From a virus: 25,911 nucleotides of DNA. The position numbers and the translations under genes were made by a program. Shown here piece after piece: positions 13,711 through 23,000 of this stretch. A model generated the notes under the pieces. That model worked only from the letters and a program-made list of their open reading frames with translations. It searched no databases and had not been told where the DNA came from. Within the stretch, counting starts at the first letter, position 1. Each line of letters begins with the position of its first letter. The stretch lies in IMG/VR virus record IMGVR_UViG_3300044981_000054, positions 1 through 25,911 of that record. One strand, given 5' to 3'.

Positions 13711-14084
13711 TGGCGGGTTACGCTTCAGCTGATGCGGTTCAACCGGTCCTCTTGCAAGGGACTTCCCTGATCAACTGCGCCAATGGTGTAGTGGGCTCAA
13801 CTGGGGCGGGGCAGGCGTTTGATTCGGTGCTACACGGGGTCTATATCCAGTTCGCCGCCACGGCCGCTACATTGACGATCGGCGGCTTTCTGGACAACAC
13901 CGGCGCCCCCCAACCGATGCTGATCAGCGGCCAGACGACGGTGGACTACTTCTGGACGCCGCCCAACCCGCTACTCAATCGGGGGGGAGCACTCACCTTC
14001 ACTCCATCGGTAGGTGCAAAAATCTGGGTACTGGTCAGGGCGTACATCGGACCCGAGCGGCCGGAAACGCGCGTCAATACGTAG
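13710..14084 (+). CDS. Beta-rich hypothetical virion protein, 124 aa
   Basis: ATG 13710 overlaps the preceding stop. The product has few charges and alternating beta segments (VQPVLLQGTSLINCANGVVG, HGVYIQFAATAATLTIGGFL, TVDYFWTPPNPLL, AKIWVLVRAYI). It ends in a short charged tail (GPERPETRVNT). One or two beta sandwiches are likely. Position between the capsid and tail tubular genes suggests a head-completion or decoration protein. I recognise no named family. Confidence 0.65.
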   Translation: MAGYASADAVQPVLLQGTSLINCANGVVGSTGAGQAFDSVLHGVYIQFAATAATLTIGGFLDNTGAPQPMLISGQTTVDYFWTPPNPLLNRGGALTFTPSVGAKIWVLVRAYIGPERPETRVNT

Positions 14085-14092
14085 GTTTCGTT

Positions 14093-14704
14093 ATGGCATC
14101 CGAAGTCGACATCGCGAACCTCGCCCTGTCGATCTTGGGGAAGCCCTCGATCGCAAGCTTTCTCGATAACTCCAATGCCGCGCGCGTCATCAACATCGAG
14201 TATGACCTGCTGCGCCGTGCATTGCTGCGCGGTCGCTCGACGTGGCGCTTCTCTGTTGGTCGCGCTTCGTTGCCCGTTTTGAGCACTGCGCCGGTTTCAG
14301 GTCCCTACACCCAACAGTACGCCATGCCGCCGGATTGCCTGCGGGTGTTGCTGGCTGGAGATACCTGGCCCGGGTTGGATCTTTCCGACTACCGTCTTGG
14401 ACCTACGGATGCCGGCTACCTCGTGGAGGGTCGCAACATTCTGTGCGATTACGGTGCGCCGCTGTCTTTGAAGTACGTGCGCGATATCACTGACACCACG
14501 CTCATGGACGCGCAATTCGTGATCGCCCTGGCCTCGGACATCGCCTACACGTGCTGTGAGCGGCTGACGGGCTCGGATGCCAAGCAGGCCGCGGCGCTCA
14601 CCCGCAAGAAAGATGCGATGGGCGAGGCGCGCGCCTCGAATGCCTTCGAGAATACTCCGGAGGCGAATGCGGACGCCGAGTGGATCGCCGCCCGGATGCA
14701 GTAA
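14093..14704 (+). CDS. Tail tubular protein A (T7 gp11-like adaptor)
   Basis: ATG 14093 begins a 203-residue protein with the hallmarks of podophage tail tubular protein A. The N-terminus is DIANLALSILGKPSIASFLD. NAARVINIEYDLLRRALLRG follows, then STWRFSVGRASLPVL, the segment YAMPPDCLRVLLAG, and a C-terminal helical pair (ALASDIAYTCCERLTGSDAK, then ALTRKKDAMGEARASNA). The size is close to T7 gp11 (196 residues). The protein forms the ring between the portal and the nozzle. The stop overlaps the next start (TAATG, 14702-14706), so adaptor and nozzle are coupled. Confidence 0.9.
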   Translation: MASEVDIANLALSILGKPSIASFLDNSNAARVINIEYDLLRRALLRGRSTWRFSVGRASLPVLSTAPVSGPYTQQYAMPPDCLRVLLAGDTWPGLDLSDYRLGPTDAGYLVEGRNILCDYGAPLSLKYVRDITDTTLMDAQFVIALASDIAYTCCERLTGSDAKQAAALTRKKDAMGEARASNAFENTPEANADAEWIAARMQ

Positions 14705-17451
14705 TGGCCAGAGCTTCCCCCGCGATCGCTGCCCAGAATGCCGGTGAGTTCGCCCCCCAGATGGAGGGTCGGACGGATATTGAGAAGTACGCGATTGCCT
14801 CCCACATCGCGCAGAACTTCCTCTCGCTGAAACAAGGTCCCGCCACTTTCCGGCAGGGCACCGCCTACGTGCAGCCGGTCAAGAACTCCGCCAACCGCAG
14901 CTGGCTGCGTCGTTTCGAGTTCTCCCAGACCCAGGCGTTCGTGCTCGAGTTCGGCGACAAGTACGTGCGCTTCTACACCAACCACGGACCGCTCCTGGCG
15001 ACCGGAGTGGCGGCATGGAACAACTCGGCGCTCTACTTCATCGGTAGTCTGGTATTACAAGGCGGCATCATCTATTACTGCGTGCTGGCCAACACCAACC
15101 AGCTGCCGCCGAACGCCACTTACTGGTATCCCCTGACGCCGTACCAGGGATCTCCCACCACGGCGATCTACGAGATTCCCTCGCCCTACGCGGTCGCTGA
15201 TCTCACGGACTCTCTCGGGGAGTTCACGCTCCAGATCGTGCAGTCCGGGGACGTGCTCTATATCGCGGGAGGGTCGGCCGGTACCGGTCCCTCAGGTGTG
15301 GGCTATCCGCCCTACACCCTGACCCGTTTCGCCAACGCGCCGCCCAACTGGAGTTTCTCGCAGTACAGTCCCACGGACGGCCCGTTCGCAAGCCCCGTGC
15401 CGATCGTGCCCAACCAGAACATCGCACTCAGTGTCTCGGCGGTGCAGGGCTCGGCTATCACCATCACAGCCTGGGGCGGCAATCTCTTCGCGCCCACGGA
15501 CGTAGGACGATTGGTTCGTATCGGTTCGCAGTACTTCAATGTCACGCCCTGGACGTTCAATGTCGCCTGGACCGCCGGTCAACAGTGCGTCAACAACGGC
15601 AACAACTACACGGCGTTGAATTCCGCCAATTCCGCAGGAGCTGCCCCTGTGCAGACCTCTGGAGCAGCTTTTGACGGCAAGGGTGGGGTGCAGTGGCTCT
15701 ACACCGATTCCGGTTACGGGATCGCGCAGATCACAGGCTACACGGATGCCCAGCACGTCACCGCCAAGGTGCTCACGCAGTTCCCGGCCAACGTGGTGGG
15801 CGTCTCGCAGGCGATCACCGGGATCACCAATGCCAATCCCGCGGTCGTGACGGTCGCGAGTGCCGCGGCGTTGTCCGCCGGCACGGCGGCGTTCATCACC
15901 GGCGTACTGGGCATGACCCAGGTGGACGGGGATGCCTTCACGATCGGGTCTTCCACCGCGACGACCTGTACGCTGGCTGGTATCGATTCCACCCTGTACG
16001 GGACCTACACCAGTGGCGGCACCATCATCGCCAATGCCTCGCTCGAATGGCAGTTGGGCGCGTGGTCCAACACCACCGAATGGCCCCGGGCCTGCGCGTT
16101 CTTCAAGGACCGGCTCTTCTGGGCAGGCAAACTCAACGTCTGGGGATCGGTCCCGGGCCTCTACAATAGCCAGGCCCAGGACTTCTTCGGCCAGCAGACG
16201 ACCGACTCCGCGCTCAACGAGCTGGTGTCCGGCTCCGATGCCTCCAACATCACGTGGCTCTCGCCGGCCATCATCCTCCTGATCGGTACCCAAGGAGGCG
16301 AATACGGACTGGACGCGGCGAATTACTCGACCAGTCCCCTGGGGCCTTCGAACGTCGAGATCCTGCGTCAATCCAACTGGCGCTGCCGGCCGATCGCGCC
16401 CGAGCTCGTGGGCACAACCGTGGTGTACGTCCAGCGGGCGGGTCGCAAGATCTTCGCCATGGACTACAACTTCTACCTGAACCGCTATGACTCCACCGAT
16501 CAGTCGAAGTTCGCCTATCACATCACCATCGGCGGACTGACCTCGATCGCCTTCATGCAGGAACCGTGGTCGATCCTGTGGGGCACACGAGCGGATGGAA
16601 CGCTCCTGTCCTACACGTTCAACCGTGAGGACAATGTAACCGCCTGGAACCGGCAAAACCTAGGGGGCGTTTCCGCCTTTGGAGGCTACGGCGCGGTGGA
16701 GAGTCTTGCGGTGATTCCCGCTCCCGATGGACTACGGGACGAGCTGTGGATGATCGTCAACCGCATCGTGAACGGGCAAACAGTGCGGACCGTGGAATAC
16801 ATGGTGAAGCACTACGAGGGTCCCCAGGCCGGTTACCCGGGCGATACCCAGTCTTCCTGTTGGTACCTCGATTGCGCCGCCAGCGTCACGCAATCCGGCA
16901 CCACGCAGATCTCCATCCCGTGGCTGGTCGGTCAGACCATCGGCATCCTGGCGGATGGCGGTGTGCAGCCTCAACAGGTCGTGCCGGCCAACGGCATCGT
17001 GACACTGGCGGGGACCTTCACCACGGTTACCGCAGGACTTCCCTATCAGGGCAACCTCGTGCCCATGCGCCCGGAGGGTGGGGCGGATGTCGGCACCGCG
17101 CAGGGCAAACTCAAGCAGGGTGCGAATCTCGTGATCCGGCTGGTCGACTCCGCTGGCGGCATCATCGGCCAACTGTCCAACCAGAACGCAACCACCCAGT
17201 TGTATCAGGATCCCCTGGGTTTGCCGACCCAAACGCTGCAGAACGCGGAGAATATCGCCTACAATTACACGACGACTCCGCTGAATTCCCCGCCGCCGCT
17301 CCAGTCTGGAGATTTCCCAATCAGTTTCCCGATGCAGGCCAATTCGGACCAGGATGCGCGGGACTTCTACATTCTCGTCCAGCAGAACTCACCCCTGCCC
17401 ATGACGGTTGTCGGCTTGTATCCCTCCTACAAGGTCGAAGAGCCTCAATGA
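14704..17451 (+). CDS. Tail tubular protein B (T7 gp12-like nozzle) with inserted modules
   Basis: I choose ATG 14704 (overlapping TAATG) rather than 14680, which lies inside the previous gene. The product is 915 residues, longer than T7 gp12 (794). The N-terminal nozzle signature is clear: NFLSLKQGPATFRQGTAYV, SWLRRFEFSQTQAFVLEFGD, then YVRFYTNHG, and later YEIPSPYAVADLTDSL and QSGDVLYIAGG. Between RFYTNHG and YEIPSPY sits an extra module (residues ~105-141). A second W-containing module spans residues 289-331, and residues 371-442 resemble the FCCH-type beta domain that phage proteins share (ITGITNANPAVVTVAS through TSGGTI). The C-terminal half is the beta-propeller-like platform. It forms the tail tip that carries the spikes. 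Confidence 0.9.
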   Translation: MARASPAIAAQNAGEFAPQMEGRTDIEKYAIASHIAQNFLSLKQGPATFRQGTAYVQPVKNSANRSWLRRFEFSQTQAFVLEFGDKYVRFYTNHGPLLATGVAAWNNSALYFIGSLVLQGGIIYYCVLANTNQLPPNATYWYPLTPYQGSPTTAIYEIPSPYAVADLTDSLGEFTLQIVQSGDVLYIAGGSAGTGPSGVGYPPYTLTRFANAPPNWSFSQYSPTDGPFASPVPIVPNQNIALSVSAVQGSAITITAWGGNLFAPTDVGRLVRIGSQYFNVTPWTFNVAWTAGQQCVNNGNNYTALNSANSAGAAPVQTSGAAFDGKGGVQWLYTDSGYGIAQITGYTDAQHVTAKVLTQFPANVVGVSQAITGITNANPAVVTVASAAALSAGTAAFITGVLGMTQVDGDAFTIGSSTATTCTLAGIDSTLYGTYTSGGTIIANASLEWQLGAWSNTTEWPRACAFFKDRLFWAGKLNVWGSVPGLYNSQAQDFFGQQTTDSALNELVSGSDASNITWLSPAIILLIGTQGGEYGLDAANYSTSPLGPSNVEILRQSNWRCRPIAPELVGTTVVYVQRAGRKIFAMDYNFYLNRYDSTDQSKFAYHITIGGLTSIAFMQEPWSILWGTRADGTLLSYTFNREDNVTAWNRQNLGGVSAFGGYGAVESLAVIPAPDGLRDELWMIVNRIVNGQTVRTVEYMVKHYEGPQAGYPGDTQSSCWYLDCAASVTQSGTTQISIPWLVGQTIGILADGGVQPQQVVPANGIVTLAGTFTTVTAGLPYQGNLVPMRPEGGADVGTAQGKLKQGANLVIRLVDSAGGIIGQLSNQNATTQLYQDPLGLPTQTLQNAENIAYNYTTTPLNSPPPLQSGDFPISFPMQANSDQDARDFYILVQQNSPLPMTVVGLYPSYKVEEPQ
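15016..15126 (+). repeat. Module copy B (W / YYC / NTN / PP / W)
   Basis: Codes for residues 105-141 of tail tubular protein B. It has the same order as copy A: W-N, Y-x2-G, V, G-x2-YYC, NTN, PP, W. It interrupts the usual nozzle N-terminal domain between two segments normally close together in this family, so it is a clean domain insertion. Confidence 0.65.
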
Positions 17452-17876
17452 GGGTCGAGCCGTACCGGCCCTATCACGTGCAACTGTTGATCGCGCAGGG
17501 CGTCCAGCCTTCGCAAGCTCGGCAGGTCTCGCATGTGCCCGCAACCTACGCTAGCGTCGAAAAACCACCGGGAATCGCGTTGACCGCGTTCGATGGGGAC
17601 GAGGTGCTGTTATGCGGCGGGATCATCCCGACGCGTCCGGGGATCGGGATTCTGTGGGCGCTGCTATCAGCGAACTCGGGTCGCCGCATGCTCTGGCTGC
17701 ACCGCGCCACGCAGCGGGTCCTGACACTGGAGCAGTGGCAACGCATCGAGGCGGATGTACCGGATGACTTCCCGCAAGGATGCCGGTGGCTGGAGTTGTT
17801 GGGATTCAAGTATGAGGGTCCGATGCCGAAATACGGGTTGAACGGCGAGACGCATCTGCGGTTCGGACGGACCTGA
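17448..17876 (+). CDS. Internal virion protein A-like (GNAT/DUF2833-like)
   Basis: ATG 17448 overlaps the nozzle stop (ATGA); the longer open frame upstream is a shadow of that gene. The 142-residue product starts with YRPYHVQLLIAQGVQPSQAR and has a central strand (GDEVLLCGGIIPTRPGIGIL) and WALLSANSGRRMLWLHRATQ. It ends ADVPDDFPQGCRWLELLGFK, then YEGPMPKYGLNGETHLRF. The pattern of an internal Gly-rich turn and a final ---WLELLGF-YEG-M--YG--GE---RF resembles acetyltransferase-fold proteins and T7 gp13-related phage proteins. T7 gp13 is a minor internal virion or assembly protein, which suits this position. Whether it has acetyltransferase activity is unknown. It carries copy 3 of the 29-bp motif within its coding sequence. 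Confidence 0.72.
   Translation: MRVEPYRPYHVQLLIAQGVQPSQARQVSHVPATYASVEKPPGIALTAFDGDEVLLCGGIIPTRPGIGILWALLSANSGRRMLWLHRATQRVLTLEQWQRIEADVPDDFPQGCRWLELLGFKYEGPMPKYGLNGETHLRFGRT
17529..17557 (+). promoter_or_regulatory. Copy 3 of the three-copy 29-bp motif, inside a gene
   Basis: TCGCAT, 17 bases GTGCCCGCAACCTACGC, then TAGCGT. It is embedded in the internal virion protein A-like gene, about 320 bases before the next gene. Here it is translated (HVPATYAS), whereas the other two copies are untranslated. Keeping the same bases in different contexts argues for a DNA or RNA function. It would serve the ejection-protein genes. Confidence 0.5.
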
Positions 17877-18376
17877 TGGCTTTCGTCGCCGCTCTGGCGC
17901 CCTATCTGGCTGCTGCCGGTGCTGCCTACCAGGGTATCCAGCAATCCCAGGCATCGCAGTACAACGCCGCGGTCACGAGCCAGGAGCAGCGCAATAGCGT
18001 CAACCAGGCTTCCGCGCAGGAAGGGCTCGTCCGCCGCAACTCGCGTGAGATGCTCGGCCGGCAGGCTGCCGCCTTCGGCGCCGCAGGAGTAGGGTACGGC
18101 GGGTCCTCGGAAACCGCGCTGGACCAGTCGGCCGTCAATCAGGAACTGGACGCGCTCAACACCCGTTACAAAGGCGCGATCACTGGCTGGGGTTACGGCG
18201 CCCAGTCTCAGGTCGATCAGGCCCAGTCGAAATCCTACGGGCTTCTGGCCGGTGCCGCGATGCTCAAGGGTCTGGGGCCGACCTACACCTTCAGTCCACA
18301 GTCCCCGGGTCAGGCCGCTGGGCTCAACTCCGCCACGCCCTCATCAGGGCTGGGCGGTAACATCCCGACGCAGTAA
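17876..18376 (+). CDS. Internal virion protein B-like (T7 gp14-like)
   Basis: ATG 17876 overlaps the previous stop (TGATG). The 166-residue protein opens with a hydrophobic helix (FVAALAPYLAAAGAAYQGI), then a Gln/Ala/Ser-rich helix (QQSQASQYNAAVTSQEQR), ARG-rich QEGLVRRNSREMLGRQAAAF and a Gly-rich hinge (GAAGVGYGGSSETALDQSAV). The end is Gly/Ser/Pro-rich. This is the usual layout of the smallest podophage ejection protein: N-terminal membrane-inserting helix, then helices containing RR---E--GRQ-AA----GV--GSS-----Q. In T7 such proteins leave the virion and span the outer membrane during infection. Gene order (A, B, C, D) supports the assignment. Confidence 0.82.
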   Translation: MAFVAALAPYLAAAGAAYQGIQQSQASQYNAAVTSQEQRNSVNQASAQEGLVRRNSREMLGRQAAAFGAAGVGYGGSSETALDQSAVNQELDALNTRYKGAITGWGYGAQSQVDQAQSKSYGLLAGAAMLKGLGPTYTFSPQSPGQAAGLNSATPSSGLGGNIPTQ

Positions 18377-20019
18377 TGGCCCGCGGCGATCCAGGCGAGG
18401 CCACCTACACCCCGGAAGTGATGCCGGAGGATTTCCCGCGCAAGCTCACTCCCCGGATGCAACCCGAGGAGGCGAGTCTCGCGGGCCGTGGGCTCGAGGA
18501 GATCGGCAACACCCTCGATCAGAAGTACCGGGCGGACTCCGCCACGTGGGCCGGGGAGCAGATCTCCAACTTCCGTGTGCAGGCGCTGAAGACCCTCCAG
18601 GACATGAAAGGCCAGGTCCAGGGCGACCCGGGAGACTTCACATCCAAGTACCTTGCGCAGTTCGACCAACAGGCCACGCCCTTGGCTGACACGGGCAATC
18701 CGGTCGCGCACTCGATGATCCAGAAGGGACTGGGAGAACTTCGCAACACGCTGGCCGAGCACAGCATGGAGTGGGAAGCCACCCAGCGCGTGGCCTACCG
18801 GACCGATGCGATCGACCAGGGGTTGCGCAATCAACTGCCGGTAGTCGAGGCGCACCCGGAACTCGCCGATCAGGTGGGCTCGACACTCATGGACCAGATC
18901 AATGCTACCGGAGGTGCTCCCGCACAACGCCTGTCGATGGCGCGCCAGATGCACCAGCAGCTTTCCGAAGCCGCATCCTACGGCCTCGCCCGCCAGGATC
19001 CCCGTGCGGTGCTGGTGGGGTTGAACAATCCCGACCAGGCGCCCGACGCACTGAAGGGGCTCACGGTAGACGGCATCGAGCGGGTACGGGCGCGAGCCAA
19101 CCAGCATCTGTCCGATCCGGTGTACGCCGCGCTCTCACAAGGGGATATCAACGGCGCGCAGGCCATGTTGAATCGCAACGCCGATGTCATGGACGCGCGC
19201 ACCTTCGAATCCGTGCAGCGGGGGATTCTAGCGACCCAAGAGCATCAGATCGTAGCCCAGGAGAAGAACCAGAAACTGGCCTCCGACAACCTCTCCAAGC
19301 AGGGAGATCAGTTGCTCGCCAGTGGACAGCTTACGGCCAAGTGGATCGAGTCCAACATCCGTACGCTCGAGCCCAACGAGGTACGTTACTTTTACAAGGC
19401 GCTCTCGGGCACCGAGGAAGCCGCCACCAATCCGAAGGTATTCGCGGACCTCTATCTGAAAGCCGCGCAGGGCCAGGATGTGCGGGAAGAGGCGCGCACC
19501 GCCCTGGTGGACAGTCACGACCTTTCACGCGGGGACTTCACCAAGATCGCTTCCCTGGTGGACCAGGAGCGTCCGGGTTGGTTCAAGCGAGGCACCCAGT
19601 TCATCTCCGGGTCGCTCGATCCCGGCCAACTCAATCCCGACCCCGACGCGCATCGCAGCCGCGAACTCGCCTTGCAGGACTGGGAGAACTGGGCCAACAA
19701 ACATCCGAATGCCACCGAGACCGAAGCCCAGACGATGCAGAATCATCTGGCGGACGCTTATCGCATTGCAGCGCCCAACACGATTACCTTGGGAATGCCG
19801 GCACCGATGCATCTGGTGGGCACCCGCGCGGCTCCAGTGGATGAGCAGGGCAAACCCGATCCGATGTTGAACGCCACCACCCGACGCATGGCGGATGCGC
19901 TCAAGAACGGGGATATCTCGGTCGAGGAGGCCCAGCAGGAAGCCCAGCTGATCATGCTCTACCGGCAGATCTACCAGACACAGCAGAACGCCGCCAAGAA
20001 GAAGGCGGCTAACCCATGA
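18376..20019 (+). CDS. Internal virion protein C-like (T7 gp15-like)
   Basis: ATG 18376 overlaps the previous stop (TAATG). The 547-residue product is almost entirely helical, with many Gln, Ala, Asp and Leu residues. The N-terminus has YTPEVMPEDFPRKLTPRMQP, then long helices (GLGELRNTLAEHSMEWEATQ) and LADQVGSTLMDQINATGGAP, and the C-terminus ends Ala/Lys-rich (QNAAKKKAANP). There is no catalytic motif or membrane segment. Size and gene position fit the middle ejection protein that forms the core stack and, after release, the channel through the periplasm. T7 gp15 is 747 residues, so this version is shorter. Sequence divergence in this family is high, so the call leans on order and composition. 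Confidence 0.75.
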   Translation: MARGDPGEATYTPEVMPEDFPRKLTPRMQPEEASLAGRGLEEIGNTLDQKYRADSATWAGEQISNFRVQALKTLQDMKGQVQGDPGDFTSKYLAQFDQQATPLADTGNPVAHSMIQKGLGELRNTLAEHSMEWEATQRVAYRTDAIDQGLRNQLPVVEAHPELADQVGSTLMDQINATGGAPAQRLSMARQMHQQLSEAASYGLARQDPRAVLVGLNNPDQAPDALKGLTVDGIERVRARANQHLSDPVYAALSQGDINGAQAMLNRNADVMDARTFESVQRGILATQEHQIVAQEKNQKLASDNLSKQGDQLLASGQLTAKWIESNIRTLEPNEVRYFYKALSGTEEAATNPKVFADLYLKAAQGQDVREEARTALVDSHDLSRGDFTKIASLVDQERPGWFKRGTQFISGSLDPGQLNPDPDAHRSRELALQDWENWANKHPNATETEAQTMQNHLADAYRIAAPNTITLGMPAPMHLVGTRAAPVDEQGKPDPMLNATTRRMADALKNGDISVEEAQQEAQLIMLYRQIYQTQQNAAKKKAANP

Positions 20020-23000
20020 ACGCCGCCGTCGACGATAGCGCCCTGACCCAGCTTCTGTCCGAGCAAGCCCCCCAACCCGGCGCTGTCCCGCCGCCGCCGA
20101 AGTCCGCCGCGCCCAGCGCCCCGGTCAACCAGCCGACGCTGGATGAGGTGGGCAACGGGTACGTGGAACATCGGCAGGCGCTCGAAGGACGAGCCGCGCT
20201 TTCTTCTTTACTTTCAGAGTCTTCTGCTCCGAGCAAACCTGATACGGCCGACCGTGGAACATCAGAGCCCTCTCAGGACCCGGCGGCTGTCTTCAAACAG
20301 CGCGTAGGCCGCGATCCTAACCCAACCGAACTCGCCAACTTCCAGGCTCACCCTGAGAACTGGGCTGGCGCTCCGGGCGCGGCCAGCAAGGCCACGGTCG
20401 GGGACGTGGCGAAGGATATCGGCGGGGGCGTTGTCGAGAGTCCCCGTGCCATCGTTCAAGGATCACGGGACGCTTTCCAGTCGATGCTCAACGGCGCGTC
20501 CGATCTGGGGACGTGGCTGGAGAAAGCCGGCCACCTGCCGGGCCTGAAGATCGATGAGCACGGCGTGCATGTGGTCTCCGACGAGGAACTGCAGAGCCTT
20601 CACCGGCCTTTCCAGGGCGATCAGTTGCCGAGTCTCGGTGAACCCAAGACGGTCACCGGGAATGTCGTCAAGTCCACCGCCCAGTTCATCACCAGCATGG
20701 CCACTCTCGGGCGTGCTTTCGGGCCTTTAGGGACCGATCTGGAGGGTACGCTCGGGCATCTGGCCACCGCAGGTAAGAGCGTCGCGGCGCTCTTCACCGG
20801 CTTCGACAAAGCCTCGGGGAATCTCGCCGACCTGGTCGAGAAGGTCCCTTCACTCTCAAACCCCGTCACGGAGTTTCTCCAGTCCGATCCCACGGACAAC
20901 GAAGCGGTCGGACGCCTCAAGAATGCGGTCACGGGGGCGGGGTTCGGCGAACTCCAGAATGGTCTCCTGCACGCCCTGGGGATGCTCAGGGGAGGGCTGG
21001 CAGCCAAGTCAGCTCTGCCTGCTGAACTCCCGGACACCCCTGGTCCCGAAGCTCCCGGCACGGTCCAGACGCCGGCCGCATTCAAGTTCCTGGGCAACCC
21101 CGATGCGGGTCCCGAGGAGCCGTTGGCCCAGATCATGCGACCGGATCTGGAAGCCGACAAAGCCGCGCGTGCCGCCGAGGCTGTCGAAGGTCTCACGCCC
21201 GAACAGGTGGCCGGCATGAAAGAGCCGGCCAATGCTGATGATCTGGCCGGACCTCGGGTTCCAGGTGCCACGGAAGCGCAGGCGAAAGAGCCGCAGGTCT
21301 ATATCAACTTCGCGCGTCTCGACACTCCGGATGACATCAAGCGGGTGATGTCGCAACTGGCGGATGCGCAGGTCGACAACATCCGCGTGGCTCAACGGGG
21401 CATCCGGACCTTCGAGGAAACCAAACTCGGCGCCAACTTCAAGGATGCGTGGCAGACCTTAATGGATCGGCGCAGCGGGCAACCGCTGAACGACTCCGAG
21501 CAACTCGCCGGGCGGCAACTGCTGGCTCAGTCGGCCATCAAGGCTGAGCAGCTCACGCAGATGACGCTGGAGAATCCGACGCCTGAGAACCTCTTCGCCT
21601 GGCGCAAGCAGATGCAGACGCACGCCATGATCCAGGCGGAAGTGTCCGGCTCACAGACTGAGATCGCCCGCTCGCTGTCGGCGATGCGTATCCCCGTATC
21701 GGGTCAGGAAGCGGTCGACCGGATGTCGGCGATCACCTCCCAACTGGACAAGATGGGCGGCTTGAAGTCCAACATGGATTTCCTCACCGCCACCAAATCC
21801 CTGATCGACTCGGGCAAACTCGAGCAACTGGGGAACGTGGCGGAGAAGTCCCTCTACGCCACCACCCGGGACGGATTGATCACCGCGTGGACCAACGGAT
21901 TGCTTACCAACCCGCTGACTCACGTCAAGGTCAACCTGTCCAACATCGGCACCATCGCGCTACGCATGGCGGAGACGCGTTTCGCCGAAGGGATGGACCA
22001 GGCCACCGATTATAACGGGGTCCCGGCGGGAGAAGCCGCGCAGACCACCGCCGGGCTGATCAGCGGGATCAAGGACAGTTTCCGTTACGTCGGCAGCCTC
22101 ATGAAACTCAACGAGGCACCGGAATCGAGTCCCGTTCAGGATGCCGCGCAAGCCTTCAAGACCGGTCACTACTCGGTGGGCGAGGAGCCACCCGACTGGG
22201 CGCAGCAGGGGCAGGAATCAGCCAACGCGCTCTCTATCGCGGATCAGGGCGGTTGGGCCGGCAAGGCGACAGACCTGTTGTCCTCCGTGGTCACCTCTCC
22301 CGGGCGGGCCTTGGCGGGTGAGCACGAGTTCTACCGCTCCATCGGCATGCGCATGGAGTTGCAGCGCTTCGCCTACCGGCAGGCGATCGATGAGGTAAAC
22401 GCCGGGAAGATCCAACCCGGGGACGTCGCGGGACGGATAGCTGATCTGGTCGAGAATCCGCCTAAGTCGATCAACACGCAGGCTGTGGCGGGGATGACCT
22501 ACCAGACCTTTACGGATGCGCCAGGGAAGCTCGCGGAGATCATCGGCAACCTGCGCGAAGCCTATCCCTCCGTCCGGGTGATCCTGCCGTTCTACAAGAT
22601 CCCGGCGCGCATCATGAGCTTCACCTTCGAACGCTCGCCACTGGCCCCCCTCATGGCCGGCTGGCGCGCGGACATCGCGGCGGGTGGCGCACGGCAATCC
22701 ATGGCACTCGCCAAAACAGGGTTGGGCTCCATGGTCATGCTGGCAGCCTCGGACGCTGTGTTGAACGGCACGATCACAGGATCGGGTCCGCGTGATAAGG
22801 GCCAACGCGAAGCCATGATGAACGAGGGCTGGCAGCCCTATAGCGCGAAGACACCTTCCGGCCGCTGGGTGCAGTACAACCGCCTGGAGACTGTGGGCTC
22901 CTCCATGGCACTCGCGGCGGATCTCACCGAGACCATCCGGGATTACCAGACGGCGGTGAACGCGGATGATCCGAACGTGGAGAAACTCACCGCCGCAGGG

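Noticed and set aside
15292-16656. Long minus-strand open frame (about 454 codons) inside the nozzle gene
   Set aside because: GC-rich coding DNA commonly leaves antisense frames open. The translation is Arg/Gly/His-rich without domain patterns, whereas the + strand product has clear nozzle signatures.
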